Source of the DNA: Wenzhouxiangella sp. | Lineage (GTDB): Bacteria > Pseudomonadota > Gammaproteobacteria > Xanthomonadales > Wenzhouxiangellaceae | Reading direction: 5' to 3' | Assembly (NCBI GenBank): GCA_021767625.1 | Contig: JAASTB010000010.1 | Coordinates: 1-20,463, forward strand | Length of the DNA stretch: 20,463 bases | Part shown: positions 1-8,386 of the stretch, one piece after another | Position numbering within the stretch: position 1 is the stretch's first letter | Layout: every line of letters starts with the position of its first letter | Notes under the pieces: model-generated | What the model saw: the letters and a program-made list of their open reading frames with translations, nothing else | Told to the model about the DNA's origin: nothing | The model's database searches: none | Translations under genes and position numbers: made by a program

Positions 1-17
1 CCCGCGCCGGGACCGGG

Positions 18-1763
18 TCAGGCTGCTGCGCGCAGGCGGATCAGGCCGACCAGGCACAGGAGCAAGCCCAGGGCGGCCAGCGTGCCGGGGGAGTCGACCG
101 ACACGGCCACGGCGTCGAGCGGCGGCTGCCCGACCGGAAAGCCGCAGGGGCCGAATTCCGAGGTGTTGCCGGCGCTGTCGCTGGCGTTGGCGGTGAGCAC
201 GGCGAAGCCCGGCGGTGGCTCGGGGAAACTGGCCGATACCACGGCCGAGCCCGAGCCATCGGTCGTGGCGGCGACCCTGCCGATGGGCCGCTCTCCCTCG
301 CCGAATCCGGAAGCATCGCATTCGGTGCCGGCGAACAGTTCGAAGGTCAGGTCGATGCCGGGCGCGCCCCGGTATTCGAGCGTTGCGGTCCACTGGCCGT
401 TGCCGACCTGTGCGTCGGTGATGAGGGGGTAATTGATGAGGCCGTTGCCGCCGGCATCGGCATCGTCTGGATCGTTCGGCGTGGGGCCGGAGTCGGCATT
501 GCCCAGGTCGACGCCGAGCAGGCCGTTGTCGTGGATTCGGTTGCCTTGGAGCCGGTTGCCGACCGTGTCGGCGCCCTGGATACTCACGCCCGCAAAACGA
601 CTGAAGCGGATGGTATTGCCTTCGCCGGCGGTACCGATCCGATTGTTGCGAGCTCCGTTGGTGATCTGCAAACCGATGTCGTTGCCGCCGTCGATGAACG
701 GCCCGATCAGGTTGTCGGCAACCGATGTGTTCGTCACCCCCTGGGCCAGGGATATGCCGTTCAGGCTCGCGGCAATGGTGTTGTCGTGGATTTCGGCACC
801 GAGCGTGTCGGACAGAACGATTCCCGAGCCCAGGGGATTGGGCACGGACGCGCTACCGTCGTCGCTGACACCGATTCGGTTGTGGCCGATGCGGATGCCG
901 GCTGCCGGGTCCGCCGGATTGCCGCTAACCAGTATCGCCGTGCCGATCCCCGACAGAACGTTGCCGGCCTCCGGCGTGTCGCCGCCGATCAGCGTATCGT
1001 CGCCGTCGGCATTGCCGCTCAGGAGCATGAAGATACCTGCGCCCCCGCCCACGGCCGCGTCGCCGGCGGCATTCAGGCCGACCAGGTTGCCCTGTATCCG
1101 GTTGCCGCGTGAATCCATGATCATCGCGCGAACCGCGTTGCCCGAGATCAGGTTCTGCTGTAGCGGTGCAGGCCCACCGATGATATTGCCGCGCGCGCCG
1201 AAGGTGATGACGATACCGTCGCCGTTGCCGCCAGCGGTCGAGCCGTCGGGTAGTACCCCGATGTAGTTGCCGAAAACGTTGCAGTCGGTCACCAGCGGGG
1301 GATCGAGCGGATTCGGCTTCTCGATCCGGATTCCGGCGTCGGCGAAATTCACGATCGACAGCCCCGTGACCAGTCCGCCGACCGTTCGGAACACCAGGCC
1401 GGTCTCGTTGTCGCCAATCGAGTTCACCAGCGCGCTTCCGTCCAGCAGGATGCGGATGTCGGCGTTGTCGCCCACGGTCGCCGAGTTCGGCGCGCTGCCG
1501 GGCTGGGAGTAGCCGTCGATGAAGACGGCGTCGGTGATGTCGGGCAGCGGCGTGATCGGCTGGATCACGTGGGGACCGGAGCCGGGAATGTCGAACGCGA
1601 TCGTGTTCTGACCGACGGTGCCGTTGGCGTCGACGATTGCCTGACGAAGCGTGCCCGGACCGCTGTCGTCCACGGTCGTGACAAGGAACGGGGCGAGCTG
1701 GGCCTGGGCGATGCCGCAAGCGGTTGCGAAAAGGGTGGCGGCAAACAACAGTTCTTTTTTCAT
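18..1763 (-). CDS. Secreted right-handed beta-helix protein with CTERM-like sorting tail
   Basis: An exported 581-aa protein of unknown substrate. The first ~22 residues form a signal peptide (two Lys, a hydrophobic core, then AQA-Q). Residues ~29-49 contain TVDDSGPGTLRQAI, which resembles the CSLREA-type entry motif seen before beta-helix domains. Residues ~110-420 carry many repeats of the type 'GNxIG', 'IxGNxI' and 'GIxL', typical of right-handed parallel beta-helices of the pectin-lyase fold. A second domain (~440-545) is beta-sandwich-like. The last ~25 residues run from SPG into a hydrophobic stretch and end in IRLRAAA, the layout of IPTL/PEP-CTERM sorting signals. The gene starts 30 bases after the stop of the GRYW-repeat gene, so the two are probably cotranscribed. 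Whether it is an enzyme or an adhesin cannot be told. Cys16 (TAC) is an unlikely lipobox because position -3 is Ala. Confidence 0.85.
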   Translation of the reverse strand: MKKELLFAATLFATACGIAQAQLAPFLVTTVDDSGPGTLRQAIVDANGTVGQNTIAFDIPGSGPHVIQPITPLPDITDAVFIDGYSQPGSAPNSATVGDNADIRILLDGSALVNSIGDNETGLVFRTVGGLVTGLSIVNFADAGIRIEKPNPLDPPLVTDCNVFGNYIGVLPDGSTAGGNGDGIVITFGARGNIIGGPAPLQQNLISGNAVRAMIMDSRGNRIQGNLVGLNAAGDAAVGGGAGIFMLLSGNADGDDTLIGGDTPEAGNVLSGIGTAILVSGNPADPAAGIRIGHNRIGVSDDGSASVPNPLGSGIVLSDTLGAEIHDNTIAASLNGISLAQGVTNTSVADNLIGPFIDGGNDIGLQITNGARNNRIGTAGEGNTIRFSRFAGVSIQGADTVGNRLQGNRIHDNGLLGVDLGNADSGPTPNDPDDADAGGNGLINYPLITDAQVGNGQWTATLEYRGAPGIDLTFELFAGTECDASGFGEGERPIGRVAATTDGSGSAVVSASFPEPPPGFAVLTANASDSAGNTSEFGPCGFPVGQPPLDAVAVSVDSPGTLAALGLLLCLVGLIRLRAAA

Positions 1764-1793
1764 GGGAGCGTCTCTCGATATCGGTCAGGGCAC

Positions 1794-2345
1794 TCAGCAG
1801 TTGCCGCCGAGGACGGTCGCGCCGTCCGGGTGCAGGTAGCCGCTGCAGTTGCCGTCGCTCATCAGGCTGCCGCCCGGCGTGTTGCGGTTGTAGCCGGACC
1901 CTCCCGATGCAGCCGCACGCAGGTTGAACTGGGGCGGACCACCTTCGAAACCGGCGATGCCGCGATGATCGAGCCAGTAGCGGCCGGGCCGGACGCTGCC
2001 GTAGAGCCGCTGGAGAAATGCCAGCTCGGAGTAGTGGATCTCCCGACCGTTGACGAACACGCCGGTTCGCGAGCCGGAGGCGCGGGCGGACAATCGGCCG
2101 CCCAGCTTCATGCCCGGTGCGATCTGGCCGATGCCCGGGCCGCCCTCGAGGCCCCACAGTCCGGAGACCGGGTCGTACCAGTAACGCCCGTCGGGCACGG
2201 TCGTTCTATAGATCTGTTCCAGCGCGTGGACGGCGGCCTCGCCGATGGGCTGGCCATTGACTAGTACCCCGGAGCCGCCCTGCGCCGCAGCGGGGGCGCC
2301 CACTACCAGGGCGACCAGGAGCGTAAAGAGTGTCAGTTGTTTCAT
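1794..2345 (-). CDS. Small secreted protein with two tandem GRYW repeats
   Basis: A 183-aa protein with a signal peptide (residues 1-22, ending APAAAQ). It carries two copies of one ~42-residue unit, at ~27-70 and ~96-137. Each copy reads approximately VNGxxI, then E and L/Y positions, then PxGRYWxD, and ends GxxGxEGGP. The second copy is the tighter match to the pattern. The tail after residue 145 is Gly-rich and holds the only mature cysteines, Cys167 and Cys183, in a repeated GNC motif that could form a disulfide. The start is chosen at MKQLTLF because GGAGGGG lies just upstream and the signal peptide begins there; an in-frame ATG 12 bases earlier would put that ribosome site inside the gene. 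I do not know a function. It leads the beta-helix gene and both are exported, so a shared surface role is an inference. Confidence 0.8.
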   Translation of the reverse strand: MKQLTLFTLLVALVVGAPAAAQGGSGVLVNGQPIGEAAVHALEQIYRTTVPDGRYWYDPVSGLWGLEGGPGIGQIAPGMKLGGRLSARASGSRTGVFVNGREIHYSELAFLQRLYGSVRPGRYWLDHRGIAGFEGGPPQFNLRAAASGGSGYNRNTPGGSLMSDGNCSGYLHPDGATVLGGNC

Positions 2346-2541
2346 CGGCCCCTCCATGTCGAGTCGAGTGGTGGTGCACGCGTGACCGGGCACCCAATCG
2401 ACAGGACGCAGGGGGTGTCGAAAGCTTCTCAGTTGCGGTTCGAATGCCTTCGCCGGTCTGCATGGTGACTTCCGGCACGCGCGCAATCGAGGGCGATTCG
2501 ATTACGGTCTCCTATCGTCGAATTCAACCTGGGAGAACCGA
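2346..2541. other. Divergent intergenic region of 196 bp
   Basis: This stretch separates the minus-strand GRYW gene from the plus-strand serine hydrolase, so it should hold both promoters. I could not identify a convincing -35/-10 pair. The only structure seen is a 6-base inverted repeat, ATTCGA (2496-2501) and TCGAAT (2518-2523), close to the hydrolase start. GGGAGA at 2531-2536 is the hydrolase ribosome site. Confidence 0.4.
2349..2355 (-). promoter_or_regulatory. Ribosome-binding site that sets the start of the GRYW-repeat gene
   Basis: GGAGGGG on the minus strand lies 3 bases before the ATG at 2345. It overlaps the alternative in-frame ATG (2357), which favours the downstream start. Confidence 0.6.
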
Positions 2542-4230
2542 ATGAACCGGATTGCCGCAGGCATTCTTGCCGCTGCTTTCGTTGCCGTACCGGGCCTGGC
2601 TCGGGCCGACGAGGACTTTGCCGACCGGGCACGCGACATGCTCGGGTCGATCTACACCGACCACACCCCCGGCGCGGTGGCCGTCGTCAGCCGGGACGGA
2701 GAGGTCGTGTTCAACGAGGCTTTCGGAATGGCCAGTCTGGAACTGGGTGTGCCGATGGAGAGGGATCACATCCTGCGCCTGGCATCGGTGACGAAACAGT
2801 ACACGGCTGCCGCGATCCTGGCCCTGGTGCAGGACGGCAAGCTTGCCCTCGACGACCCCCTGTCGAAGTTCCTGCCGGATTTTCCAGCGGGCGACGTGAC
2901 CGTGCACCAGCTGCTCAACCACACATCCGGAATCAAGAGCTACACGAGCATCGAAGGTTACATGGCCGACGAACGGATTCGCCGTGACCTCAGCACCGAG
3001 GAGTTGGTCGCGGTGTTTGCCGATGAGCCCGTCGACTTTGCGCCCGGCGAGAGCTGGTCCTACAACAACTCCGGCTATGTGCTGCTCGGGGCCATCATCG
3101 AGCAGGTCACCGACCAGCCCTGGAACGAGTTCATTCGCGAACGACTCCTGGCCCCGCTGGGCATCGATTCGACCGATGCCTACGCCGACACGACCGTGCT
3201 TCCGGGGCGCGTGCCCGGCTACGCGGGGACGGCGGAGGAGCCCGAGAACGCCGGCTTCCTGTCGATGACGCAGCCGCACGCGGCCGGATCGTTGATGTCG
3301 ACCGCCATCGACGTCGATCGCTGGCAGCGTGCCCTGCACGGCGGTGAAGTGCTGGATGAGGAACTCTACGAGCGCATGATCAGCGCCGACGAGGTGGCCG
3401 CCGACGTTCGCAACGGCCAGAGCTACGGCTACGGCCTGATGATGGCCGACTGGATGGGGCATCCGGTCATCCACCACGGCGGCGGTATCAACGGCTTCAC
3501 GACCTTTGCTTTCTGGTTGCCCGAGGAAGAGCTCTCGATCGTCCTTCTGACCAATCGCGCCGGTCCGGGTTGGTCGACGCAGGATGTCACGCTGCGCCTG
3601 GCCGGCCTGGCCATGGACAAGGCCTATCCGGGCGAACTGCCGGAATTGGACCTGCCGGCTGAAGCGCTGCAGGAATTCCAGGGCACCTATCGCATCGACG
3701 AGGAAACGGTTCGCACCCTGCGTGTCGAAGACGGCAAGCTGATCAGCCGGCGCCAGGGTGGCGGTGAGTTTCAGGTGATTCCGGTCGAGGGTGACCGGCT
3801 CGTGTTCGACCAGTCGCTGAGCTGGTTCTCCGTCGAGCGCGACGAGAACGGATCCATCGAGGCCGTGGCCCTGCACCAGGGTTGGGGCGGGGAGCCGGAG
3901 CGGGCCGTGCGCGAAAGCGACGAGGTGTGGGAACGTGAAGCCTCCGAGGTCTCCGAGGAACACCTGCAGCGCCTGACCGGGCGCTACGAACTGATGCCGA
4001 ACTTCATCCTGGCGGTGCGCGTGGTCGACGGCGGCATGGAGATCCAGGCTACCGGCCAGCCGGCCGTGTCGATGGAAGCCGAATCGCCGGTCAAGTTCTT
4101 CAACGACGAGATCGGCGCCGACATCGTCTTCGACCTGCCCGAAGCCGGCCATGCGACCGGCCTGACGCTGTACCAGGGCGGTCAGGAGTTGCCCGCACCG
4201 AGAATCGGGGAAGAAGAAGACGGCGACTGA
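2542..4230 (+). CDS. Exported serine hydrolase of the beta-lactamase / PBP family
   Basis: A 562-aa periplasmic or exported serine hydrolase. Residues 1-22 are a signal peptide (ends GLARA-DE). The catalytic domain (~30-350) shows the three family motifs: Ser82-Val-Thr-Lys85 (SxxK, nucleophile and base), Tyr174-Asn-Asn176 (YxN) and His-His-Gly-Gly near 311-314 (the KTG-equivalent HxG of class C-like and esterase members). The ~200 residues after it are beta-rich and resemble the DUF3471-type extension common in this family. Members include class C beta-lactamases, D-aminopeptidases, esterases and PBP4*-type peptidases; the substrate cannot be assigned from sequence. The start has GGGAGA five bases upstream. 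It is followed by an esterase gene on the same strand after a 100-base gap that contains a strong hairpin. Confidence 0.9.
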   Translation: MNRIAAGILAAAFVAVPGLARADEDFADRARDMLGSIYTDHTPGAVAVVSRDGEVVFNEAFGMASLELGVPMERDHILRLASVTKQYTAAAILALVQDGKLALDDPLSKFLPDFPAGDVTVHQLLNHTSGIKSYTSIEGYMADERIRRDLSTEELVAVFADEPVDFAPGESWSYNNSGYVLLGAIIEQVTDQPWNEFIRERLLAPLGIDSTDAYADTTVLPGRVPGYAGTAEEPENAGFLSMTQPHAAGSLMSTAIDVDRWQRALHGGEVLDEELYERMISADEVAADVRNGQSYGYGLMMADWMGHPVIHHGGGINGFTTFAFWLPEEELSIVLLTNRAGPGWSTQDVTLRLAGLAMDKAYPGELPELDLPAEALQEFQGTYRIDEETVRTLRVEDGKLISRRQGGGEFQVIPVEGDRLVFDQSLSWFSVERDENGSIEAVALHQGWGGEPERAVRESDEVWEREASEVSEEHLQRLTGRYELMPNFILAVRVVDGGMEIQATGQPAVSMEAESPVKFFNDEIGADIVFDLPEAGHATGLTLYQGGQELPAPRIGEEEDGD

Positions 4231-4276
4231 TTTCCGCTGTTCGGGACGGGGTGATCCCCAGAAAGGTTGCCAGGCA

Positions 4277-4308
4277 GGCCCGGGTCGCCGGAAAATGCGA
4301 CCCGGGCC
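4277..4308 (+). repeat. Perfect 12-bp inverted repeat (hairpin) between hydrolase and esterase genes
   Basis: GGCCCGGGTCGC (4277-4288) pairs perfectly with GCGACCCGGGCC (4297-4308) around an 8-base loop, CGGAAAAT. It lies 46 bases after the hydrolase stop and 22 bases before the esterase ATG. The downstream sequence has only a CTTT, not a U-tract, so a classical intrinsic terminator is not supported. It may be an RNA-stability or attenuation hairpin. Confidence 0.6.
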
Positions 4309-4330
4309 GCAGCTTTCCGACAGGTGGATC

Positions 4331-5206
4331 ATGAACCGCAGCATTTGCACCATTTGCACCGTCGCGCTGATCTCGCTCGCCTTGTGCCGCCTGGCGTTGG
4401 CTGGCCCGTCGACGTCTGGGGAGTCCCCGCCGCTCGATCGCCTTTTCGGCATGGGCCCGGTCGAGAACTTCACCATTCGTTCCGAGACCCTCGAGCGTGA
4501 TTTCCATGTCTACGTGCGGCTGCCGCGGGAGTACGCCGAGTCGGAGTGCGACTGGCCGGTGGTCTACATGCTCGACGGGGGCATCCTGTTTCCGATGCTG
4601 GCCCCGCTGCATTTGATGATGGAAATCGACGAGTTGGCGCCGCCCGCGGTACTGGTCGGCATTTCCTACGGCGGCCTCGGCTATGCCAACGGCAACATGC
4701 GGTCCACCGACTACACGGCTCCGGCGCCCGATCCGGATTACTACGGCGGGGCCGACGCCTACCAGCGTTTCCTTTCCGATGAGCTGATCCCGAAGATCAA
4801 CCGGGACTACCGTGTAGACCACGATCGTAGCCTGGTGCTCGGCCAGTCCCTCGGTGGACAATTCACCCTGTACACGGCTCTGGCTCGGCCAGACCTGTTC
4901 GGTGCCTACCTGTCGATCAATCCGGCACTGCACCGCAATGTCGAGTTCTTCATCGATCTGGAGCCTGCCGCTCGACAGGATCCGACGCCGCTGTTGATCA
5001 CCCGAGCGAGCGAGGACCAGGAACCGTTCCGCATCGCCCTGGACCAGTGGCTGGAGCATTGGCGGGGGCGGGAAGCCGGTTCGCTTGCATTGTCGGTGCA
5101 GGCCCTGGAGGACGAGCACCACGCGTCGTCGGCGCCGGCCGCCTACCGCCAAGCGATGGCCTGGTGGGCCGCGGCCGGCGGGGAAGCCTGCAGCGGCTCG
5201 CAATAG
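4331..5206 (+). CDS. Exported alpha/beta-hydrolase esterase (enterochelin esterase / esterase D-like)
   Basis: A 291-aa protein. Residues 1-24 form a signal peptide with a hydrophobic core ending LALA-GP. The rest is an alpha/beta hydrolase of the COG2819 putative-esterase type. A strand-turn PVVYMLDGG sits near 76-84, the nucleophile elbow is Gly-Gln-Ser173-Leu-Gly-Gly, an acidic position is near Glu228/Asp229 (RASEDQ), and a catalytic His is at 263 or 264 (EDEHHAS). The family cleaves ester bonds of siderophores, S-formylglutathione or other acyl esters; the substrate here is unknown. An in-frame ATG at 4295 lies inside the hairpin loop and would add 12 residues ahead of the signal peptide, so I reject it. 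The ribosome site is weak (AGGTGG). It converges on the lipoprotein gene with a 25-base gap. Confidence 0.88.
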   Translation: MNRSICTICTVALISLALCRLALAGPSTSGESPPLDRLFGMGPVENFTIRSETLERDFHVYVRLPREYAESECDWPVVYMLDGGILFPMLAPLHLMMEIDELAPPAVLVGISYGGLGYANGNMRSTDYTAPAPDPDYYGGADAYQRFLSDELIPKINRDYRVDHDRSLVLGQSLGGQFTLYTALARPDLFGAYLSINPALHRNVEFFIDLEPAARQDPTPLLITRASEDQEPFRIALDQWLEHWRGREAGSLALSVQALEDEHHASSAPAAYRQAMAWWAAAGGEACSGSQ

Positions 5207-5231
5207 GTTACGGAATAAGCGACGGGGAACA

Positions 5232-6884
5232 CTAGATGGTGCCGTCGTCGTCCTGATCTTCCGGCGCGGGCCTTTCGATGCGGCCGGGCGCGAAATCCTC
5301 GATCCAGGATTGACCACGGTCTACGGAAACCATCAAGCGGCCATCGTCGCAGCGAGCAAAGACGCGTTCCGCCGTCGAAATCTGGGGGAGCATGCGTGAG
5401 CACTGTTCCTCGATTTCGACACCCCACTCGAGGATATTCCCGTCCGGGCCCGAGACTCTCAGGCGCGGGTTGTCCTCGTACTTCCAGCGCTTCAGGAAGT
5501 CGTTGTATTCGCCCTTGTGGCTGAACGCCATGGTGTTGCCGTCGGGCAGAACGAGCACCATGGCGCCCTTGTCGAAACGATCCGATTCTCTTGGCCAGTC
5601 GTCGGGAGCTTCTTTCCAGCTCGCGCCGACGTCGTGACTGTAGAGTTGGTCGCCAACGCCTGACCAGGCGCTGCCGGGAAGGGCGAGCGTCACCCCATCG
5701 GGTTGCGTGACCAGGAAGAAGATGTGCCGGTCTTCCTGGTCCTCGAGAATGCCGCCGGAGTCATCGAGTACCAGCCTGCGGCCGTCGGCGAACGTAACGA
5801 GGCGGTCGCCCGCAAGCTTCCGGGCATGCACCTCTCCGCGCCCGGTGAAGAAGATTCCCTGCTCGTAGTGAAAGTCCAGGACGGGTTTCCACTGACGGCT
5901 TTCCGCCTCGACGTGGAAGAGCGTGGTCGTGTCGCCGGCCTGAGCGATGGCGTAGAGCGAGCCGTTCTCCATGGAGCCGATCCATTCGATGGCTGCCTGG
6001 TTGCCGGGGCCGGGCACTGCGGACCATTCTCCGTCGAGGGAATCGGCCTGCAAGACCAGGCCGCGTTCTCCGGCGGCGATGTAACCGTGTCCGGTGTCCA
6101 CAAGGGTTGACAGCTGCTGGGTGAAACCGGTGTCTATGCGGCGCCAGTCCGACAGTCCTTCCCGCAAGAGAATGGAGCCCATCGGACCGGTCATGGCGAC
6201 GCGGCCGTCATCGAGCCAGTGGTGCGAGGTGCCGACCGCGAACTCCTCGATTCGCTCGGCGAGCTCGGCCCGCTGCCTCGAATTGCTGTCGAACTGCCAG
6301 CCGTGGATGCCCTCGTCCAGATCTGCAATGAGTTCCGGCGTGGCGGTCTCGACGAAGCCGAGCAGGTCTTCCTGCTCGTCGAGGCGAGCGAAAACGTGGG
6401 CGGTACGGGATTCGCCATCGGCCTCGAACTTACCCAGGGGCTGGAACACCACGGTGCCCAGGCTGGTCAGGTGATTTGCCTCGATCCGGAAGGTTCCGAG
6501 GCTTCTGGGAATCGGGCCGTGCATCCACACGCTGACGTCACCCAAGACCGCTGAACTGTACATGTTGTACATGCGGTAGTGGCCGGGCGGAAGGGCGCCG
6601 ACGAATACTCGGCTGCCGAGCAGGCCGGTGCCGGCCGGTTCCAGGCGAAACCTGTTTTCCGTGTTGTCCAGGTCGACGATGTGGGCGGCCGTCCATGTAT
6701 CGAGGGTCGGGCTCAGGCGCTCTGCATTGTTCGTGACCTGCACCGCGACGACGCCATAGTCCTGCGGGAGCGCAGCGAGATCGTCAGGGCGAGTGTCGAT
6801 GAACGGATCGGTCACGCAGGCGGTCAGAAGCGACAGCAGGCAAGCAAGCCAGGCTGCGCGGAGCAGGGCAGTCGTGAAATTCAT
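5232..6884 (-). CDS. Lipoprotein with Asp-box (BNR-like) repeats, function unknown
   Basis: A 550-aa lipoprotein. The signal peptide ends in the lipobox Leu20-Thr-Ala-Cys23, and the residue after Cys is Val, not Asp, so outer-membrane sorting is expected. The N-terminal ~200 residues are beta-rich and not recognised. The central and C-terminal parts show short beta-propeller-like units and two Asp-boxes (SxDxGxxW-type): SHDVGASW near 416 and SVDRGQSW near 520. Such boxes occur in sialidase-like and photosystem-assembly-type propellers, but I see no sialidase catalytic set. The start is chosen at MNFTTALL because it begins the signal peptide; an upstream ATG (6920) only adds 12 residues ahead of it. 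The gene follows the acyltransferase gene by 71 bases on the same strand and may share its transcript. Confidence 0.75.
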   Translation of the reverse strand: MNFTTALLRAAWLACLLSLLTACVTDPFIDTRPDDLAALPQDYGVVAVQVTNNAERLSPTLDTWTAAHIVDLDNTENRFRLEPAGTGLLGSRVFVGALPPGHYRMYNMYSSAVLGDVSVWMHGPIPRSLGTFRIEANHLTSLGTVVFQPLGKFEADGESRTAHVFARLDEQEDLLGFVETATPELIADLDEGIHGWQFDSNSRQRAELAERIEEFAVGTSHHWLDDGRVAMTGPMGSILLREGLSDWRRIDTGFTQQLSTLVDTGHGYIAAGERGLVLQADSLDGEWSAVPGPGNQAAIEWIGSMENGSLYAIAQAGDTTTLFHVEAESRQWKPVLDFHYEQGIFFTGRGEVHARKLAGDRLVTFADGRRLVLDDSGGILEDQEDRHIFFLVTQPDGVTLALPGSAWSGVGDQLYSHDVGASWKEAPDDWPRESDRFDKGAMVLVLPDGNTMAFSHKGEYNDFLKRWKYEDNPRLRVSGPDGNILEWGVEIEEQCSRMLPQISTAERVFARCDDGRLMVSVDRGQSWIEDFAPGRIERPAPEDQDDDGTI

Positions 6885-6955
6885 TGGTAGTCTTGTCGGT
6901 AATGATGTCCCCGGTAGCATTGTTGTTCAGCGCGACCGTGGTTTGCAACACAGGT

Positions 6956-8254
6956 TCATGCGTCTTGTCGGCGACTTCTGAGCAAGAGGGAAGCAAGGGA
7001 AACGCCGACCAGGCCGATGATCGATCCCGGAACCGCCCCCAGTGCCAGCGCGCTCACCAGTCCCGCCATCAGGGCAGCACCCCCGGCCAGGACGGCGGGA
7101 GCCGAGTCGGTGTGCGGGATACTCGCCCGCCTTCGTGCTTCTATCCAGGCCACGACGGCCAGTACCGGCACGACCATCAGCAGGCAGAGGCCGAGCCACC
7201 ACAGCCGGCCGCTCCAAAAGCCCGGATCGCCGGGTGTGCCCGCGTCGATGGGTGCGCCGATGATCTCGCCCAGCCAGGCGGCTGGCAGTTCGGCCAGCTT
7301 GTGCCACAGATACAGCGGCATGCCGAAGGCGCCCAGGAAGGCGACGATTCCGGCCAGGCGCTCGCGGTCGAGCAGCCATCTCGCCGGGCGTTCGCACAGC
7401 AGCACGAGGCCGACCTGCAGCCACATCACCCCGACGAGGGCCAGCGTGGGTGGCAGCATGTTGCTGTTGCCTTCGAGGTCCTGGCCGATCATGCCGACGG
7501 GATAGCCGCTCAGCATCGAGGCCAGCAGCCAGCCGGCACCCAGCATGAACAGCAGCAGGCCGGTGATGGCGCCCTTGAAGCGCCCTCGCTGCCAGGCGAT
7601 GCCGAGCTGCTGCGGTAGCAGCCAGACGACGAAGGCGTTGAGCCAGCCGATGCCGCCGTCCGAGCCAGTCACGCGTGCGCCCAGGGCGAGCCATTGCGTG
7701 GGCCAGAGTGCGCCGGCACGGAAGATGTCGACCAGGGCGGCCAGCACGATCAGGCCGAGCACGGCGCCCAGTCCGAACCGTCGGTCGGCCGCCACGCTCA
7801 GCGGCAGCAGGGCCTGGACGGACAGCAGCATGACCAGGAACCACAGGTGGATGGTCAGTGAACCCTCGAAGGTACCCAGAAACCTTCCGCCGGTGAACTG
7901 GGCGATGCCGAGCATCAAGGTCAGCGCCGCCATATAGGTCACCGTGGGCCTTGCCAGTCGAAGCGCGCGTCCGCCCCACCATTGGAGCTGGGAGTGGCCG
8001 CGGTGCGCCCGGCGGGCGACGCCCCGGGTGCTGACCGCGGCGGAAACGAAGACGAACAAGGGAACGACCTGGACGGCCCAGGTCAGGAAGGCTGCCGGAA
8101 TCCAGACGTCGAGCAGGTGGTCGGTGGCCGCCAGGCGCCCGGCCTCGAGCCGGGGCAGGGTGGCGAACCAATGGCCGAAGACCACGACCATCAGCGCCAG
8201 CGCGCGCAGCGCGTCGGGGTAGAGATCGCGTTGGTCGTGCTGCGGGTGGCGCAA
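6956..8254 (-). CDS. Acyltransferase-3 family membrane protein
   Basis: A 432-aa integral inner-membrane protein with about ten or more hydrophobic segments. The N-terminus has DALRALALMVVVFGHW, in which Arg17 and His28 form the R-x10-H motif of the acyltransferase-3 (OafA/NolL-type) family; this His is thought to be catalytic. These enzymes transfer acetyl or other acyl groups to cell-surface sugars, such as O-antigen, Nod factors or peptidoglycan; the acceptor here is unknown. The start is a TTG with GGAG a few bases upstream; no ATG lies nearby in frame. On the minus strand it precedes the lipoprotein gene, and it diverges from a winged-helix regulator across 132 bases, so that regulator may control it (inference). 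Confidence 0.85.
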   Translation of the reverse strand: MRHPQHDQRDLYPDALRALALMVVVFGHWFATLPRLEAGRLAATDHLLDVWIPAAFLTWAVQVVPLFVFVSAAVSTRGVARRAHRGHSQLQWWGGRALRLARPTVTYMAALTLMLGIAQFTGGRFLGTFEGSLTIHLWFLVMLLSVQALLPLSVAADRRFGLGAVLGLIVLAALVDIFRAGALWPTQWLALGARVTGSDGGIGWLNAFVVWLLPQQLGIAWQRGRFKGAITGLLLFMLGAGWLLASMLSGYPVGMIGQDLEGNSNMLPPTLALVGVMWLQVGLVLLCERPARWLLDRERLAGIVAFLGAFGMPLYLWHKLAELPAAWLGEIIGAPIDAGTPGDPGFWSGRLWWLGLCLLMVVPVLAVVAWIEARRRASIPHTDSAPAVLAGGAALMAGLVSALALGAVPGSIIGLVGVSLASLLLRSRRQDA

Positions 8255-8315
8255 GACGTGCTCCGGGTCAACCTCTCGCCGAGTATAAGGGCCGGCCCCT
8301 TGATACCGGAAACGC

Positions 8316-8344
8316 TTGCCATCGTGGCGAGAAGCCGCTAGAAA
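8316..8344 (+). promoter_or_regulatory. Candidate sigma-70 promoter for the winged-helix gene
   Basis: TTGCCA (8316-8321), a 17-base spacer, and TAGAAA (8339-8344) fit a -35/-10 pair with four to five consensus bases each. The predicted transcript start would be ~30-35 bases before the gene start. On the opposite strand the divergent acyltransferase gene has a TATACT at ~8283-8288, but no good -35 partner. Confidence 0.4.
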
Positions 8345-8386
8345 TGGCCTGAAACAAGGGATGAATCACAGGTGGGGAATTGCAGT

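Noticed and set aside
925..2157. 410-codon minus-strand frame across the beta-helix and GRYW genes
   Set aside because: It is out of frame with two convincing exported proteins and is Arg-rich, as expected for a GC-rich shadow.
2496..2523. Inverted repeat ATTCGA / TCGAAT as an operator for the serine hydrolase
   Set aside because: Six bases with a 16-base spacer are easily found by chance. I mention it only as content of the gap.
4277..4320. Rho-independent terminator after the serine hydrolase
   Set aside because: The stem is perfect, but no run of T follows on either strand, so I list it only as an inverted repeat.
2524..4476. Long 650-codon open frame on the minus strand
   Set aside because: It is antisense to the serine hydrolase, which has a signal peptide and all three catalytic motifs. 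High GC makes long open shadows common. The translation has no recognisable domain.
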